Shown in pieces: positions 10,183 to 24,629 of a DNA stretch of 64,000 bases (its first letter is position 1; each line of letters opens with the position of its first letter). Below the pieces are notes generated by a model. It saw only the letters and a list, made by a program, of their open reading frames with translations, was not told the DNA's origin and did no database searches. The stretch is from Rahnella rivi (GTDB lineage Bacteria; Pseudomonadota; Gammaproteobacteria; Enterobacterales; Enterobacteriaceae): assembly GCF_019049655.1 (NCBI RefSeq), contig NZ_JAFMOX010000056.1, positions 1-64,000 of the forward strand, given 5' to 3'. Position numbers and translations under genes: made by a program.

Positions 10183-12135
10183 TTGAGTGACATGGCGAAG
10201 AACCTGATTCTCTGGTTAGTCATCGCAGTAGTATTGATGTCTGTATTTCAGAGCTTTGGGCCCAGCGAGTCTAATGGCCGTAGGGTAGATTATTCTACCT
10301 TCATGTCCGAATTGACCCAAGACCAGATTCGCGAAGCGCGTATCAATGGACGTGAGATTAACGTTGTTAAAAAAGACAGCAACAAGTACACGACCTACAT
10401 TCCAGTTGAAGACCCTAAGTTGCTGGATACGCTGCTGAGCAAAAATGTAACCGTAGTGGGTGAGCCACCAGAGCAACCAAGCTTACTGGCCTCTATCTTT
10501 ATTTCCTGGTTCCCAATGTTGTTGTTGATTGGGGTCTGGATCTTCTTTATGCGGCAAATGCAGGGCGGCGGCGGCAAAGGGGCTATGTCCTTTGGCAAGA
10601 GCAAAGCGCGCATGCTGACAGAAGATCAAATTAAAACGACTTTTGCGGATGTTGCAGGTTGCGACGAAGCCAAGGAAGAGGTTAGCGAGCTGGTTGATTA
10701 CCTGCGCGAACCTAGCCGTTTCCAGAAACTGGGCGGTAAAATTCCTAAAGGCGTCCTGATGGTCGGTCCTCCGGGTACCGGTAAAACCTTGCTGGCGAAA
10801 GCCATCGCAGGTGAAGCCAAGGTTCCTTTCTTTACTATTTCTGGTTCTGACTTCGTCGAAATGTTCGTGGGTGTCGGCGCATCCCGTGTGCGTGACATGT
10901 TCGAACAAGCGAAGAAAGCTGCTCCATGTATCATCTTCATCGATGAAATTGACGCCGTTGGCCGTCAGCGTGGTGCAGGTTTAGGCGGTGGTCACGATGA
11001 ACGTGAGCAAACGCTGAACCAGATGTTGGTTGAGATGGACGGCTTTGAAGGTAACGAAGGCATTATCGTTATTGCTGCGACTAACCGTCCTGACGTTCTT
11101 GACCCGGCATTGCTGCGTCCGGGCCGTTTCGACCGTCAGGTTGTGGTTGGCTTGCCAGACGTGCGTGGCCGCGAACAGATCCTTAAAGTTCACATGCGCC
11201 GCGTTCCTCTGGCAACAGATGTTGATGCTTCTGTGATTGCACGTGGTACACCGGGTTTCTCCGGTGCTGATCTGGCAAACCTGGTCAACGAAGCCGCTCT
11301 GTTCTCTGCACGTGGTAATAAACGTGTGGTGTCTATGGTTGAGTTCGAAAAAGCCAAAGACAAAATCATGATGGGTGCGGAACGTCGCTCCATGGTGATG
11401 ACTGAAGCGCAGAAAGAATCCACCGCGTATCATGAAGCGGGTCACGCCATCATTGGCCGCCTGGTTCCTGAACACGATCCTGTGCACAAAGTCACGATTA
11501 TTCCTCGTGGCCGGGCATTGGGTGTGACGTTCTTCCTGCCAGTAGGTGATGCGATCAGTGCCAGCCGTCAGAAACTCGAAAGCCAGATTTCCACGCTCTA
11601 CGGTGGTCGTCTTGCTGAAGAGATCATCTACGGTGTAGAAAAAGTCTCTACCGGTGCATCGAACGATATTAAAGTGGCGACATCCATTGCCCGTAACATG
11701 GTTACGCAGTGGGGCTTCTCAGACAAATTAGGTCCGTTGCTGTATGCGGAAGAAGAAGGCGAAGTCTTCCTCGGTCGTTCAGTAGCAAAAGCGAAACACA
11801 TGTCTGATGAAACGGCGCGAATCATCGATCAGGAAGTGAAATCTCTGGTTGAACGTAACTATGCACGTGCGCGTACTTTGCTGATGGAAAACATGGATAT
11901 CCTTCATTCAATGAAAGATGCCCTGATGAAATATGAAACCATCGATGCACCACAGATAGACGATCTGATGAACCGTACGGAAGTTCGCCCGCCAGCTGGC
12001 TGGGATGACGTCGGCGGTAAAAATGGTAATGGCAATTCTAACGACGGTGGTTCGCCAAAAGCGCCAACGCCGGTTGATGAGCCTCGTACGCCAAATCCTG
12101 GCAATACGATGTTTGAACAATTCAGCGGCAAATAA
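10183..12135 (+). CDS. ftsH: ATP-dependent zinc metalloprotease FtsH
   Basis: Membrane-bound hexameric AAA+ protease that degrades LpxC, sigma-32, SecY and damaged membrane proteins. The 650-aa form has two N-terminal membrane helices (about 8-25 and 98-120), Walker A GPPGTGKT near 198, Walker [12 protein letters not shown], and the zinc site HEAGH near 420. The start shown is TTG at 10183 with GAGG eight bases before it. An ATG at 10192 (MAKNLILW) gives the 647-aa version, and both may be used. The C-terminal tail is Gly/Asn-rich and more variable than the rest. Confidence 0.97.
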   Translation: MSDMAKNLILWLVIAVVLMSVFQSFGPSESNGRRVDYSTFMSELTQDQIREARINGREINVVKKDSNKYTTYIPVEDPKLLDTLLSKNVTVVGEPPEQPSLLASIFISWFPMLLLIGVWIFFMRQMQGGGGKGAMSFGKSKARMLTEDQIKTTFADVAGCDEAKEEVSELVDYLREPSRFQKLGGKIPKGVLMVGPPGTGKTLLAKAIAGEAKVPFFTISGSDFVEMFVGVGASRVRDMFEQAKKAAPCIIFIDEIDAVGRQRGAGLGGGHDEREQTLNQMLVEMDGFEGNEGIIVIAATNRPDVLDPALLRPGRFDRQVVVGLPDVRGREQILKVHMRRVPLATDVDASVIARGTPGFSGADLANLVNEAALFSARGNKRVVSMVEFEKAKDKIMMGAERRSMVMTEAQKESTAYHEAGHAIIGRLVPEHDPVHKVTIIPRGRALGVTFFLPVGDAISASRQKLESQISTLYGGRLAEEIIYGVEKVSTGASNDIKVATSIARNMVTQWGFSDKLGPLLYAEEEGEVFLGRSVAKAKHMSDETARIIDQEVKSLVERNYARARTLLMENMDILHSMKDALMKYETIDAPQIDDLMNRTEVRPPAGWDDVGGKNGNGNSNDGGSPKAPTPVDEPRTPNPGNTMFEQFSGK

Positions 12136-12167
12136 GTCGCTGGTTGGAAAAATGCTGATTACATACT

Positions 12168-12192
12168 ACCCCGGGCTTGCCCGGGGTTTTTT
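12168..12192 (+). terminator. Intrinsic terminator after ftsH
   Basis: CCCCGGGC pairs with GCCCGGGG over a two-base gap and is followed by six T. Confidence 0.9.
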
Positions 12193-12259
12193 ATGCGTGC
12201 ATTCTTTGCCCCGGAATTTAGATATTACGACCACTGACCGATCAAACGAGACATGACGT

Positions 12260-13099
12260 ATGCAACTCACAGCCAGAGAATCGATTCTAAACCTCACTTT
12301 TCCTCAGATAATGGGGATCCTGAATGTTACGCCGGATTCATTTTCTGATGGAGGTAGGCATAACTCGCTGGATCTCGCACTCAGGCATGCTGAGGCGATG
12401 ATCAATGCCGGGGCAACCCTTCTTGATATTGGCGGAGAGTCGACGCGTCCAGGTGCTGCTGAGGTCAGTGAAGATGAGGAACTGGCGCGTGTGGTGCCGG
12501 TTGTTGAGGCGATTGCCCGTCGCTTTGATGTCTGGATTTCAGTGGATACATCAAAAGCGATCGTTATCCGCGAAGCTGCCCGCGCAGGTATGCATCTGAT
12601 CAATGACATTCGCTCTTTACAAGAGCCGGGCGCATTGCAGGCAGCCGCAGAAACAGGGTTGCCCGTTTGCCTGATGCACATGCAAGGGCAACCGAAAACA
12701 ATGCAGCACTCCCCAAAATATGAGGATGTGGTTGCTGAAGTCGCGGAGTATTTTGTTGAACAAATTGCACGCTGTGAGAATGCAGGCATTCCGAAAAGCA
12801 AATTGTTACTCGACCCGGGCTTTGGTTTCGGTAAAAATCTGAACCACAATTACCAGTTGCTCGCCAGACTGGCTGAGTTTCATCATTTCGGCTTGCCTCT
12901 TCTTGTTGGCATGTCGAGGAAATCCATGGTCGGCCAACTGCTTCATGTCTCACCAGAACAACGTGTGACGGGAAGTGTTGCCTGTGCTGTTATCGCAGCC
13001 ATGCAGGGCGCTCAGATCGTCCGTGTACATGATGTAAAAGAAACCGTCGAAGCGATGCGTGTCGTCGAAGCTACACTTTCTGCAAGGGATAAAAAATAA
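12260..13099 (+). CDS. folP: Dihydropteroate synthase
   Basis: Condenses p-aminobenzoate with dihydropterin diphosphate in folate synthesis; target of sulfonamides. The 279-aa TIM barrel has [14 protein letters not shown] near residue 19, the diphosphate loop GESTRPGA near 60 and SRKSMVG near 220, all standard. No sulfonamide-resistance type insertion is seen. glmM starts two bases after its stop, so translation is coupled. Confidence 0.97.
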   Translation: MQLTARESILNLTFPQIMGILNVTPDSFSDGGRHNSLDLALRHAEAMINAGATLLDIGGESTRPGAAEVSEDEELARVVPVVEAIARRFDVWISVDTSKAIVIREAARAGMHLINDIRSLQEPGALQAAAETGLPVCLMHMQGQPKTMQHSPKYEDVVAEVAEYFVEQIARCENAGIPKSKLLLDPGFGFGKNLNHNYQLLARLAEFHHFGLPLLVGMSRKSMVGQLLHVSPEQRVTGSVACAVIAAMQGAQIVRVHDVKETVEAMRVVEATLSARDKK

Positions 13100-13101
13100 C
13101 T

Positions 13102-14442
13102 ATGAGCAACCGTAAATACTTTGGCACCGATGGCATTCGCGGAAAAGTAGGTGATAACCCAATCACGCCAGATTTCGTTCTCAAACTCGGCTGGGCAGCG
13201 GGAAAAGTTTTAGCGCGCCACGGCTCTCGTAAAGTGATTATTGGTAAAGACACACGCATCTCGGGCTATATGCTGGAATCTGCTCTTGAAGCAGGGCTGG
13301 CGGCAGCGGGCTTATCGGCATCCTTTACCGGACCGATGCCCACCCCTGCGGTGGCGTATCTGACGCGTACTTTCCGTGCAGAAGCAGGGATCGTGATTTC
13401 TGCTTCCCACAATCCTTATTACGATAACGGCATCAAATTTTTCACCATCGATGGGACAAAGCTGCCAGATGACGTGGAAGAAGCCATCGAAGCCGAACTG
13501 GAAAAACCGCTGACCTGCGTTGAATCGGCAGAGTTAGGCAAAGCCAGTCGTATAGTGGATGCTGCAGGTCGTTACATCGAATTTTGCAAAGGGACTTTCC
13601 CGAGCGAACTCAGCCTTAACGGTCTGAAAATTGTGGTCGATTGTGCTAACGGTGCAACTTATCACATTGCGCCAAGTGTCCTGCGCGAGCTGGGCGCGAA
13701 AGTCATCGCTATCGGCTGTGAACCAGACGGCATGAATATTAACGAAGAGTGCGGCGCAACGGACGTTCGTCAGTTGCAACAGCGCGTTCTGGCCGAAAAA
13801 GCTGACGTCGGTTTGGCATTTGATGGTGACGGCGATCGTCTGATAATGGTTGACCACGAAGGTAACAAAGTTGATGGCGACCAGATTCTTTATATCATCG
13901 CGCGTGAAGGTCTACGTCAGGGGCAACTTAAAGGCGGTGCGGTAGGCACGCTGATGAGTAATATGGGCCTCGAACTTGCGCTCAAGCAGCTCGGCATTCC
14001 TTTCACACGTGCGAAAGTGGGCGACCGCTACGTACTGGAAAAAATGCAGGAAAAAGGCTGGCGTATTGGTGCTGAAAACTCCGGTCATATCATCTTGCTG
14101 GACAAAACGACCACCGGAGACGGTATTGTTGCAGGTTTGCAAGTACTCACCGCAATGGTCCGTAACCACATGACTCTTCATGATTTGTGCAGCGGTATGA
14201 AATTATTGCCCCAAATTCTGATTAATGTGCGTTTCGCTGGTGAACATGATCCGCTGGAATCTGATGAAGTGAAGCAGGTAACCGCTGAAGTTGAAAAGCA
14301 ACTTGCAGGCCGTGGCCGCGTTTTATTGCGTAAATCAGGCACAGAACCTTTGTTGCGTGTCATGGTGGAAGGTGAAGATGCGGAGCTGGTAGAAAAATTA
14401 GCCAATCGCATTGCCGATGCAGTGAAAGCGGTCAAGCCGTAA
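13102..14442 (+). CDS. glmM: Phosphoglucosamine mutase
   Basis: Interconverts glucosamine-6-P and glucosamine-1-P, a step toward UDP-GlcNAc for peptidoglycan and lipid A. The 446-aa protein has the phosphoserine loop [11 protein letters not shown] (Ser near 102), the metal loop DGDGDR near 243, and phosphate-binding RKSGTEP near the C-terminus. It follows folP in a two-gene operon as in E. coli. Confidence 0.98.
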   Translation: MSNRKYFGTDGIRGKVGDNPITPDFVLKLGWAAGKVLARHGSRKVIIGKDTRISGYMLESALEAGLAAAGLSASFTGPMPTPAVAYLTRTFRAEAGIVISASHNPYYDNGIKFFTIDGTKLPDDVEEAIEAELEKPLTCVESAELGKASRIVDAAGRYIEFCKGTFPSELSLNGLKIVVDCANGATYHIAPSVLRELGAKVIAIGCEPDGMNINEECGATDVRQLQQRVLAEKADVGLAFDGDGDRLIMVDHEGNKVDGDQILYIIAREGLRQGQLKGGAVGTLMSNMGLELALKQLGIPFTRAKVGDRYVLEKMQEKGWRIGAENSGHIILLDKTTTGDGIVAGLQVLTAMVRNHMTLHDLCSGMKLLPQILINVRFAGEHDPLESDEVKQVTAEVEKQLAGRGRVLLRKSGTEPLLRVMVEGEDAELVEKLANRIADAVKAVKP

Positions 14443-14470
14443 CCTGATAAGAAATGGCGAATTTTTCTTC

Positions 14471-14507
14471 TCTGCGCCGTTGTCTCCTCATCAGATAACG
14501 GCGCAGA
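14471..14507. terminator. Stem-loop after glmM
   Basis: A perfect 11-bp stem (TCTGCGCCGTT with AACGGCGCAGA, 15-base loop) follows glmM by 28 bp. It has no T run directly after it, so it may act as a 3'-end stabiliser or a Rho-linked end. Confidence 0.45.
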
Positions 14508-14701
14508 TAATACCTGATGAAGGTTTTTTGGATGAATTTGCCGTTTTTTTCCGCAAACAAACATTCCATTGCAAATTGCTCTTGCGCGGCCATACGGCTT
14601 TGGTTAGTATTCACACCCGCTTCAGTGGGTCCTTAAATGGCCTGCTAAATTGGTGAGAAGCAATTGGCATGCGGTGAACCCGCGAGGATACAGGTACTAC
14701 T

Positions 14702-15037
14702 ATGTACGACGCTCTTCTGGTGATTTTCCTTATCGTAGCAATCGGCCTTGTGGCTTTGGTTATGCTGCAACAAGGTAAAGGCGCTGATATGGGAGCCTCT
14801 TTCGGAGCAGGTGCTTCTGGCACATTGTTCGGTTCGAGTGGTTCCGGTAACTTCATGACCCGTATGACCGGCGTGTTGGCCGCTTTGTTCTTTATCATTA
14901 GTTTGATTCTTGGGAACATGAGCACCAATAAAGGCCAAAAAGGCAGTGAGTGGGAAAACTTAAGTCAGCCAGCGCAAACTGAGCAGACAACTGCACCGGC
15001 AGCTCCAGCAGCGCCGAACAGTGATGTTCCTCACTAA
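14702..15037 (+). CDS. secG: Protein-export membrane protein SecG
   Basis: Small subunit of the SecYEG translocon. The 111-aa protein has two membrane helices (about 3-22 and 55-73) joined by the GADMGASFGAGASGTLFGSS-type loop, then a Pro/Ala-rich tail. GAGG lies ahead of the ATG. It is followed by tRNA-Leu(GAG), as in E. coli. Confidence 0.97.
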   Translation: MYDALLVIFLIVAIGLVALVMLQQGKGADMGASFGAGASGTLFGSSGSGNFMTRMTGVLAALFFIISLILGNMSTNKGQKGSEWENLSQPAQTEQTTAPAAPAAPNSDVPH

Positions 15038-15123
15038 GCAGTAACCTTCTTACCTAAAGAAGTGAAAAGTTTTAAACAGTGGCTTGAACTTGGACAGTAC
15101 AAGCGATTGTGAAAAAAAAGAGT

Positions 15124-15210
15124 GCCGAGGTGGTGGAATTGGTAGACACGCTACCTTGAGGTGGTAGTGCCCGAATGGGCTTACGGGTTCAAGTCCCGTC
15201 CTCGGTACCA
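15124..15210 (+). tRNA. leuU: tRNA-Leu (GAG)
   Basis: An 87-base tRNA with acceptor GCCGAGG/CCTCGGT, a class II long variable arm (GCCCGAATGGGC region) and encoded CCA end. The anticodon stem CTACC/GGTAG closes loop TTGAGGT, giving anticodon GAG. Position after secG matches E. coli leuU. Confidence 0.97.
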
Positions 15211-15269
15211 ATCTTTGTGATAATTTGCTTTTTAGCGATTATCGGCGTAGTATTTGCCACGTTTTCGGA

Positions 15270-15346
<77 letters not shown>

Positions 15347-15490
15347 CTTTCCCTAAGTGTTTATTTCAAATAGACTTTCAGTATCTTCCTGTGATGTTCT
15401 GCAGTTCCCATTTGAAAGCTTCAATTTGAAAATAACACTTCGAAAGTTGTACCGAAGCCGCTATGCGGCAAATAGGGTCCAGTTGCATAA

Positions 15491-15514
15491 AGCCCCGATT
15501 TATCGGGGTTTTTT
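15491..15514 (+). terminator. Terminator/attenuator before rimP
   Basis: CCCCGA pairs with TCGGGG around TTTA and runs into six T. It separates metY from rimP and would limit read-through into the nusA operon. Confidence 0.8.
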
Positions 15515-15574
15515 GTTATTTGGCAACAGAATCACTGGGCTATTTAGCCCTTTTTTTATGTCTTGGGGGTGGGC

Positions 15575-17559
<1,985 letters not shown>

Positions 17560-17583
17560 TAAACTGTAGCAGGAAGGAACAGC

Positions 17584-20277
17584 ATGACAGATGTAACTGT
17601 AAAATCGCTGGCGGCAGAGATTCAGACCCCGGTAGATCGCCTGGTACAGCAATTTGCTGATGCAGGGATCTCGAAGTCCGAATCTGACTCTGTGACCCAG
17701 CAGGAAAAAGAAACATTGTTGGCGCATCTGAATGGCGGAAACGCTGGTGCGACAAACAAACTGACGTTACAACGCAAAACGCGTAGTACACTGAATATTC
17801 CGAGCACCGGCGGGACGAGTAAATCGGTGCAAATCGAAGTCCGCAAGAAACGCACTTATGTTAAACGTGATATGACCGAAGCAGAACTTGCCCAGGCCGA
17901 AGCGGAAGAGCAGGCGAAGCGTGACGCGGAAGAACAGGCACAGCGTGCAGCAGCAGAGCAAGCCCAGCGCGAAGCTCAGGAAAAAGCCAAACGCGCCGCC
18001 GAAGAGCAAGCTAAACGTGAGGCCGCTGATAAAGCTAAGCGTGATGCAGCGGAAAAAGATAAAGTGACGAATCAACATACTGACGAAGTAACCAAACCAG
18101 CTCAGGCAGAGAAAGCACGCCGTGAAGCTGAAGCCGCAGAGCTGAAACGCAAAACGGAAGAAGAAGCCCAGCGTAAGCTTGAAGAAAACGCCAAGCGCAT
18201 CGCAGAGGAAGCCCGTAAAATGGCTGACTCAGGTGTCTGGACTGAAACTGTCGCGCCAAGCGAATCAGAATCTGCTGACTATCATGTCACCACTTCTACC
18301 CACGCCCGTGCAGCTGAAGACGAAAACGACGCCAAAGTTGAAGGCGAACGTCGTAGCCGTACCCGCGGTGGCAAAGCGACCAAGCAGAAGAAAGGCAATA
18401 AACTGTCTGAATCTAAAGCGGATCGCGAAGAAGCACGTGCCGTTGGCCGTAATGGTAAAGGCAAGCGTAAGCCAAGCACACTGCAACAGAGCTTCAACAA
18501 GCCTGTCGCTGCTGTGAATCGTGACGTTGTTGTGGGTGAAACCATTACCGTTGCTGAGCTGGCGAACAAAATGGCAGTTAAAGGCTCTCAGGTCATCAAA
18601 ACGATGATGAAACTGGGTGCGATGGCTACTATCAACCAGGTTATTGATCAGGAAACTGCTCAACTGGTTGCTGAAGAAATGGGCCATAAAGTTATCCTGC
18701 GTCGTGAGAACGAGCTGGAAGAAGCGCTGATGAGCGACCGTGATACCGGTGCTTCAGCTGCCGCTGAGCCACGTGCTCCGGTTGTGACCATCATGGGTCA
18801 CGTTGACCACGGTAAAACCTCCCTGCTTGACTACATTCGCTCAACGAAAGTTGCTGCGGGCGAAGCCGGTGGTATTACTCAGCACATCGGTGCTTATCAC
18901 GTTGAAACAGAAAACGGCATGATCACCTTCCTGGATACTCCGGGACACGCCGCGTTTACTTCAATGCGTGCACGTGGTGCCAAGGCAACTGACATCGTGG
19001 TTCTGGTTGTTTCAGCCGATGATGGCGTGATGCCACAGACCATTGAAGCAGTTCAGCATGCGAAAGCGGCTGGCGTGCCAATCGTGGTTGCAGTGAACAA
19101 AATTGATAAGCCAGATGCTGATCCAGATCGCGTTCGCACCGAGCTTTCTCAGTACGGCGTTATGCCGGAAGAGTGGGGCGGTGAATCTCAGTTCATCCAT
19201 GTTTCTGCGAAAGTCGGTACGGGTATCGACGATCTGCTGCAAGCCATCTTGCTGCAAGCTGAAGTATTGGAACTGAAAGCGGTACGTACCGGTATGGCAA
19301 GTGGTGTTGTGATTGAGTCCTTCCTGGACAAAGGTCGCGGCCCGGTAGCAACAGTTCTGGTTCAGGAAGGTACGCTGAATAAAGGCGATATCATTCTGTG
19401 CGGCTTCGAATACGGCCGTGTTCGTGCGATGCGTGATGAACTGGGACGTGACATTCTGTCCGCAGGTCCTTCTATTCCTGTCGAAGTGTTGGGTCTATCC
19501 AGCGTTCCGGCTGCGGGTGATGAAGTGACTGTTGTTCGTGATGAGAAGAAAGCTCGTGAAGTTGCTCTGTATCGTCAGGGTAAATTCCGCGAAGTGAAAC
19601 TGGCTCGTCAGCAGAAATCTAAACTGGAAAACATGTTTGCGAACATGACCGAAGGTGAAGTTTCTGAACTGAACATCGTTCTGAAATCTGACGTACAGGG
19701 TTCTTGCGAAGCGATTTCCGATGCACTGCAGAACTTGTCAACCGACGAAGTGAAAGTCAAAATCGTAGGTATGGGTGTCGGTGGTATTACCGAGACTGAT
19801 GCAACGCTGGCAGCCGCTTCCCGTGCGATCATCCTGGGCTTCAACGTGCGTGCGGATGCTTCTGCCCGTCGCGTCGTAGAAAGCGAAAGCCTGGATCTGC
19901 GTTACTACTCCGTCATCTATAACCTGATTGATGAAGTCAAACAGGCGATGAGCGGTATGTTGGCGCCAGAGTACAAACAGCAAATCATCGGCCTGGCTGA
20001 AGTTCGTGACGTGTTCAAGTCACCGAAATTTGGCGCAATTGCAGGTTGTATGGTTACTGAAGGTATGATCAAACGTAACAACCCAATCCGTGTACTGCGT
20101 GACAACGTGGTGATCTACGAAGGCGAGCTGGAATCCCTGCGTCGCTTCAAAGATGACGTTGCTGAAGTTCGTAACGGCATGGAATGTGGTATCGGCGTTA
20201 AGAACTACAACGATGTGCGTACTGGTGATGTGATCGAAGTCTTCGAAATCATCGAGATCAAACGTACTATCGCTTAA
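17584..20277 (+). CDS. infB: Translation initiation factor IF-2
   Basis: GTPase that places fMet-tRNA on the 30S subunit. The 897-aa protein has an IF2 N-terminal fold (1-50), a long charged Ala/Glu/Lys/Arg-rich linker (about 95-215) of KRD/AEEQ repeats, then the G domain with GHVDHGKTS near 405, DTPGH and NKID, and the C-terminal fMet-tRNA binding domains. In E. coli internal starts make shorter IF2 forms; that was not resolved here. GGAAGGAA precedes the ATG, 24 bp after nusA. Confidence 0.98.
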   Translation: MTDVTVKSLAAEIQTPVDRLVQQFADAGISKSESDSVTQQEKETLLAHLNGGNAGATNKLTLQRKTRSTLNIPSTGGTSKSVQIEVRKKRTYVKRDMTEAELAQAEAEEQAKRDAEEQAQRAAAEQAQREAQEKAKRAAEEQAKREAADKAKRDAAEKDKVTNQHTDEVTKPAQAEKARREAEAAELKRKTEEEAQRKLEENAKRIAEEARKMADSGVWTETVAPSESESADYHVTTSTHARAAEDENDAKVEGERRSRTRGGKATKQKKGNKLSESKADREEARAVGRNGKGKRKPSTLQQSFNKPVAAVNRDVVVGETITVAELANKMAVKGSQVIKTMMKLGAMATINQVIDQETAQLVAEEMGHKVILRRENELEEALMSDRDTGASAAAEPRAPVVTIMGHVDHGKTSLLDYIRSTKVAAGEAGGITQHIGAYHVETENGMITFLDTPGHAAFTSMRARGAKATDIVVLVVSADDGVMPQTIEAVQHAKAAGVPIVVAVNKIDKPDADPDRVRTELSQYGVMPEEWGGESQFIHVSAKVGTGIDDLLQAILLQAEVLELKAVRTGMASGVVIESFLDKGRGPVATVLVQEGTLNKGDIILCGFEYGRVRAMRDELGRDILSAGPSIPVEVLGLSSVPAAGDEVTVVRDEKKAREVALYRQGKFREVKLARQQKSKLENMFANMTEGEVSELNIVLKSDVQGSCEAISDALQNLSTDEVKVKIVGMGVGGITETDATLAAASRAIILGFNVRADASARRVVESESLDLRYYSVIYNLIDEVKQAMSGMLAPEYKQQIIGLAEVRDVFKSPKFGAIAGCMVTEGMIKRNNPIRVLRDNVVIYEGELESLRRFKDDVAEVRNGMECGIGVKNYNDVRTGDVIEVFEIIEIKRTIA

Positions 20278-20304
20278 CGTTTGCGAAGTAGCTGATATCC
20301 AGAT

Positions 20305-20325
20305 GGGGGCCTTGCGCCCCCTTAT
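20305..20325 (+). terminator. GC-rich hairpin between infB and rbfA
   Basis: GGGGGC pairs with GCCCCC around five bases and is followed by TTATTTG. It is too weak in T to be a full stop and may tune the level of rbfA-truB relative to infB. Confidence 0.55.
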
Positions 20326-20352
20326 TTGTCTGGAGCAAGTGGAGAAAGAATC

Positions 20353-20766
20353 ATGGCAAAAGAATTTAGCCGTACTCAACGTGTCTCTCAGGAGATGCAA
20401 AAAGAAATCGCGATTATTTTACAGCGCGAAGTCAAAGATCCACGCGTTGGCATGGCCACCGTGTCCGGCGTAGAAGTGTCACGTGACCTGGCTTATGCCA
20501 AAGTTTTCGTTACCTTCCTCGACGTGTTGACCACCGATAATCATGATCCCGATCGTGTGAAAAACGGCATCAGAGCCTTACAGGATGCATCAGGTTTCAT
20601 TCGTACCCTGATCGGTAAAGCGATGCGTTTGCGTGTTGTTCCGGAACTGACCTTTGCTTACGATAACTCCCTGGTTGAAGGCATGCGTATGTCTAACCTG
20701 GTGACTAACGTCGTGAAGAATGATGCTGAACGTCGTTCAGCTGCAGGCGACGACGAGGAAGCATAA
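20353..20766 (+). CDS. rbfA: 30S ribosome-binding factor A
   Basis: KH-type RNA-binding protein that assists 16S rRNA 5'-end maturation and cold growth. ATG at 20353 ([15 protein letters not shown]) gives 137 aa. The in-frame start at 20326 would add nine residues not found in RbfA. GGAG lies before the chosen start. Its stop overlaps the truB ATG by one base. Confidence 0.97.
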   Translation: MAKEFSRTQRVSQEMQKEIAIILQREVKDPRVGMATVSGVEVSRDLAYAKVFVTFLDVLTTDNHDPDRVKNGIRALQDASGFIRTLIGKAMRLRVVPELTFAYDNSLVEGMRMSNLVTNVVKNDAERRSAAGDDEEA

Positions 20767-21710
20767 TGAGCCGCCCACGTCGCCGCGGCCGTGATATTCA
20801 CGGCGTTCTGCTACTGGACAAATCTTACGGCTTGTCTTCCAACGATGCCCTGCAAAAGGTGAAACGCCTTTACAACGCGAACCGCGCAGGACATACCGGT
20901 GCGCTCGATCCTCTGGCAACTGGCATGCTGCCATTGTGTTTAGGTGAAGCGACCAAGTTCTCGCGTTTTCTGCTGGATTCTGACAAGCGTTATCGGGTCA
21001 TTGCCCGCCTCGGCCAACGCACTGATACGTCTGACGCTGAAGGTGAGATCGTTTCCGAACGTGAAATAACCTTTACGCCGCAGCAACTCGACGACGCACT
21101 CGATAGCTTCCGCGGGGAAACCCAGCAAATTCCTTCTATGTATTCTGCTTTAAAATACGAAGGCAAGAAGCTGTATGAATACGCACGCCAGGGTATCGAA
21201 GTTCCCCGTCAATCTCGCAGTATTACGGTGTATGAACTGAAGTTTATCCGCTGGGAAGGCGTTGAGGTTGAACTGGAAATCCATTGCTCAAAAGGCACTT
21301 ACATTCGCACTATTGTGGATGATTTAGGTGAAAAATTGGGTTGTGGCGCACACGTCACTTATTTGCGTCGTTTGCAGGTGGCCACGTATCCCCTTGAGCG
21401 CATGGTCACAATGGAAAAAATCCATGAGTTGATTGCTCAGGCAGAAGAGCAGGGCATCGAGCCACGCTTGCTGTTGGATCCGTTGTTGCTGCCTATGGAC
21501 AGCGCATGCGAAGACTTCCCGGAAGTGAATTTGCTGCCTGTGGTGGCCGGATACGTTAAACAGGGTCAACCTGTTCAGGCTTCGGGCGCACCGGCGAGTG
21601 GCATGGTTCGCATTACGGAAGGTGAAGAACATAAGTTTATCGGCATTGGCGAAATTGACGATGATGGCCGCATTGCGCCACGTCGTTTAGTCGTCGAATA
21701 CGCCGAATAA
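20766..21710 (+). CDS. truB: tRNA pseudouridine-55 synthase
   Basis: Makes pseudouridine 55 in the T loop of tRNAs and acts as a tRNA chaperone. The 314-aa protein has the catalytic motif [14 protein letters not shown] (Asp near 48) and a C-terminal PUA-like segment. It overlaps rbfA by one base (TAATG), implying translational coupling. Confidence 0.98.
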   Translation: MSRPRRRGRDIHGVLLLDKSYGLSSNDALQKVKRLYNANRAGHTGALDPLATGMLPLCLGEATKFSRFLLDSDKRYRVIARLGQRTDTSDAEGEIVSEREITFTPQQLDDALDSFRGETQQIPSMYSALKYEGKKLYEYARQGIEVPRQSRSITVYELKFIRWEGVEVELEIHCSKGTYIRTIVDDLGEKLGCGAHVTYLRRLQVATYPLERMVTMEKIHELIAQAEEQGIEPRLLLDPLLLPMDSACEDFPEVNLLPVVAGYVKQGQPVQASGAPASGMVRITEGEEHKFIGIGEIDDDGRIAPRRLVVEYAE

Positions 21711-21726
21711 GCGCTTTTTGCCCACC

Positions 21727-21755
21727 TTGCGATCATATATAGCAAAGGGTAGAAT
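21727..21755 (+). promoter_or_regulatory. Probable sigma-70 promoter of rpsO
   Basis: TTGCGA (21727-21732) and TAGAAT (21750-21755) are separated by 17 bp, with a GC start to the transcript, about 70 bp ahead of rpsO. Confidence 0.6.
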
Positions 21756-21833
21756 AGCGCAGCTTATGCATTGGGTAGCTGAATTAGAGATCGGCACCCG
21801 TTTAAACTATCTATAATATTTTGGAGTATAATT

Positions 21834-22103
21834 ATGTCTCTAAGCGTTGAAGCTAAAGCTCAAATCGTTTCCGACTTTGGTCGCGGCACTAACGACAGTG
21901 GTTCTACCGAAGTTCAGGTTGCTCTGCTGACTGCTCAAATTAACCATCTGCAAGGTCACTTTGCAGAGCACAAAAAAGATCACCACAGCCGTCGTGGTCT
22001 GCTGCGTATGGTTTCTCAGCGTCGTAAACTGCTGGACTACCTGAAGGGTAAAGATGTAGCACGTTACACCAGCCTGATCGAACGTCTGGGTCTGCGTCGC
22101 TAA
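21834..22103 (+). CDS. rpsO: 30S ribosomal protein S15
   Basis: Primary binder of the central domain of 16S rRNA. The 89-aa protein begins [18 protein letters not shown] and ends LIERLGLRR, full length for S15. TTGGAG precedes the ATG. In E. coli S15 represses its own mRNA through a leader pseudoknot; the spacing here allows this but the fold was not worked out. Confidence 0.98.
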   Translation: MSLSVEAKAQIVSDFGRGTNDSGSTEVQVALLTAQINHLQGHFAEHKKDHHSRRGLLRMVSQRRKLLDYLKGKDVARYTSLIERLGLRR

Positions 22104-22121
22104 TCAAGCGAGTTTCAGTGT

Positions 22122-22147
22122 AAAGGGGCCAATAGGCCCCTTTATTC
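22122..22147 (+). terminator. rpsO terminator (partial, before pnp)
   Basis: AAAGGGGCC pairs with GGCCCCTTT around AATA, followed by a short T-rich stretch. Partial read-through into pnp is known for the E. coli counterpart. Confidence 0.85.
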
Positions 22148-22228
22148 TAGGAAGCAACACCAAATCAGGGTACTGTATGGCTGTTGTTTCTGCTGTTTTT
22201 CTAAGAACATGAACTTCCGTTACAGATG

Positions 22229-22300
22229 TTTTCGCGCGGCTAATGAGAGACTTTATTGCCACATTGTCAGGTCAATAAGGATTGTCATTAGTCGCGAGAA
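22229..22300 (+). promoter_or_regulatory. pnp leader long stem, probable RNase III site
   Basis: The arms 22229-22258 and 22273-22300 form a stem close to 28 bp with a few mismatches, lying 77 bp before the pnp start. In E. coli the same place carries an RNase III-cut hairpin through which PNPase represses its own mRNA. The stem is seen here; cutting is inferred. Confidence 0.75.
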
Positions 22301-22376
22301 TGTAGTGAGAAGCTCGGATATCTATCGGCGTGAACTGCTGTCATAACAGCTGCGTGCCACAATTAAGGACATTACA

Positions 22377-24500
22377 TTGCTTAATCCGACTATTCGTAAA
22401 TTCCAATACGGCCAGCACACCGTTACGCTGGAAACCGGCATGATGGCGCGTCAGGCGACTGCAGCCGTGATGGTTAGCATGGACGACACCGCGGTATTCG
22501 TTACCGTTGTTGGCCAGAAAAAAGCCAAACCAGGTCAGAGTTTCTTCCCACTGACGGTTAACTACCAGGAGCGTACTTATGCTGCTGGTCGTATCCCGGG
22601 TAGCTTCTTCCGCCGTGAAGGCCGTCCAAGCGAAGGCGAAACACTGACTTCACGTCTGATCGACCGTCCAATTCGCCCACTGTTCCCGGAAGGTTTCCTG
22701 AATGAAGTTCAGGTTATCGCGACCGTGGTTTCCCTGAACCCGCAAGTAAACCCTGACATCGTTGCGATGATCGGTGCGTCCGCTGCCCTGAGCCTGTCTG
22801 GTATTCCTTTCAGCGGCCCAATCGGTTCAGCACGCGTGGGTTACATTAACGATCAGTACGTTCTGAACCCAACCGCAGATGAATTGAAAACCAGTAGTCT
22901 TGACCTGGTCGTTGCCGGTACTAAAGGCGCGGTTCTGATGGTTGAGTCTGAAGCTGACGTTCTGAGCGAAGACCAGATGCTGGGCGCTGTGGTGTTCGGC
23001 CACGAGCAACAACAAATCGTTATCGATAACATCAACTCTCTGGTTGCTGAAGTCGGTAAAGCGAAATGGGATTGGCAGCCAGAAGTGGTTAACGCAGAGC
23101 TGCACGCTCGCGTTGCAGCGCTGGCAGAATCTCGTTTAGGTGATGCTTACCTGATCACTGATAAACAAGACCGTTACGCTCAGATCAACGTCATCAAAGC
23201 GGAAGTGGTTCAGACCCTGCAAGCAGAAGATGAAGCGCTGGACGCTGGCGAAATTTCTGACCTGCTGGGTAGCATTGAGAAGAATGTGGTGCGTAGCCGT
23301 GTTCTGCGTGGCGAGCCACGTATCGATGGTCGCGAAAAAGACATGATCCGCGGTCTGGACGTTCGTACTGGCGTTCTGCCACGTACTCACGGTTCAGCGC
23401 TGTTTACGCGTGGCGAAACTCAGGCACTGGTTACTGCAACTCTGGGTACTGCCCGTGACGCGCAAAACCTGGATGAACTGATGGGCGAGAAGTCTGACAG
23501 CTTCCTGTTCCACTACAACTTCCCTCCGTACTCCGTTGGTGAGACCGGGATGGTGGGTTCACCAAAACGTCGTGAAATTGGTCACGGCCGCCTGGCGAAA
23601 CGCGGCGTGCTGGCGATGATGCCAAAACCAGAAGACTTCCCGTACACCGTACGTGTCGTGTCTGAAATTACTGAATCTAACGGTTCATCTTCTATGGCTT
23701 CTGTTTGTGGTGCATCTCTGGCCCTGATGGATGCAGGTGTGCCGATCAAAGCCGCTGTTGCAGGTATTGCAATGGGTCTGGTTAAAGAAGGCGAAAGCTT
23801 TGTTGTTCTGTCTGACATTCTGGGTGACGAAGATCACCTGGGCGACATGGACTTCAAAGTGGCCGGTAGCCGCGATGGTATCACCGCGCTGCAGATGGAC
23901 ATCAAAATCGAAGGTATCACCCGCGAAATCATGCAGGTGGCTCTGAACCAGGCTAAGGGTGCGCGTCTGCACATTCTGGGCGTAATGGAACAGGCGATCA
24001 GCACTCCGCGCGGCGATATCTCTCAGTTTGCTCCACGTATCCACACCATCAAGATCAGCCCGGACAAAATCAAGGACGTGATCGGTAAAGGTGGTTCTGT
24101 GATCCGTGCCCTGACTGAAGAAACGGGTACAACCATTGAAATCGAAGATGACGGTACTGTGAAGATCGCAGCAACCGACGGCGAGAAAGCAAAATACGCT
24201 ATCCGTCGTATCGAAGAGATCACCGCAGAAATCGAAGTTGACCGTATCTATCAGGGTAAAGTGACCCGTATCGTAGACTTTGGTGCGTTTGTTGCCATCG
24301 GCGGTGGTAAAGAAGGTCTGGTTCACATTTCTCAAATCGCTGACAAGCGTGTAGAGAAAGTGACTGATTACCTGCAAATGGGTCAGGAAGTACCGGTTAA
24401 GGTACTGGAAGTTGACCGTCAGGGCCGTGTGCGTTTGAGCATCAAAGAAGCCACTGCACCGACTCAGGACGATACAACTAAGCAACCTGACGCAGAATAA
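22377..24500 (+). CDS. pnp: Polynucleotide phosphorylase
   Basis: 3'-5' phosphorolytic exoribonuclease, trimeric, and core of the RNA degradosome. The 707-aa protein starts at TTG ([15 protein letters not shown]), the start type used by E. coli pnp, with TAAGGA upstream. It has two RNase PH domains (about 10-220 and 310-545, the second with [15 protein letters not shown] and [11 protein letters not shown] motifs), a KH domain (GKGGSVIRA near 563) and an S1 domain near 620-690. The short tail after S1 is variable. Confidence 0.98.
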   Translation: MLNPTIRKFQYGQHTVTLETGMMARQATAAVMVSMDDTAVFVTVVGQKKAKPGQSFFPLTVNYQERTYAAGRIPGSFFRREGRPSEGETLTSRLIDRPIRPLFPEGFLNEVQVIATVVSLNPQVNPDIVAMIGASAALSLSGIPFSGPIGSARVGYINDQYVLNPTADELKTSSLDLVVAGTKGAVLMVESEADVLSEDQMLGAVVFGHEQQQIVIDNINSLVAEVGKAKWDWQPEVVNAELHARVAALAESRLGDAYLITDKQDRYAQINVIKAEVVQTLQAEDEALDAGEISDLLGSIEKNVVRSRVLRGEPRIDGREKDMIRGLDVRTGVLPRTHGSALFTRGETQALVTATLGTARDAQNLDELMGEKSDSFLFHYNFPPYSVGETGMVGSPKRREIGHGRLAKRGVLAMMPKPEDFPYTVRVVSEITESNGSSSMASVCGASLALMDAGVPIKAAVAGIAMGLVKEGESFVVLSDILGDEDHLGDMDFKVAGSRDGITALQMDIKIEGITREIMQVALNQAKGARLHILGVMEQAISTPRGDISQFAPRIHTIKISPDKIKDVIGKGGSVIRALTEETGTTIEIEDDGTVKIAATDGEKAKYAIRRIEEITAEIEVDRIYQGKVTRIVDFGAFVAIGGGKEGLVHISQIADKRVEKVTDYLQMGQEVPVKVLEVDRQGRVRLSIKEATAPTQDDTTKQPDAE

Positions 24501-24629
24501 TCTGTAACAGAAGTTTTACAGCTCCTTTCCATCCGGAGAGGAGCTGTTCGTATCACGAGCGTAGGACGCGTTTGTGTTAAGCAAGCGGATGACAGGACGT
24601 CTATCCAATGTTTGTCTCCGGGAGTAGAA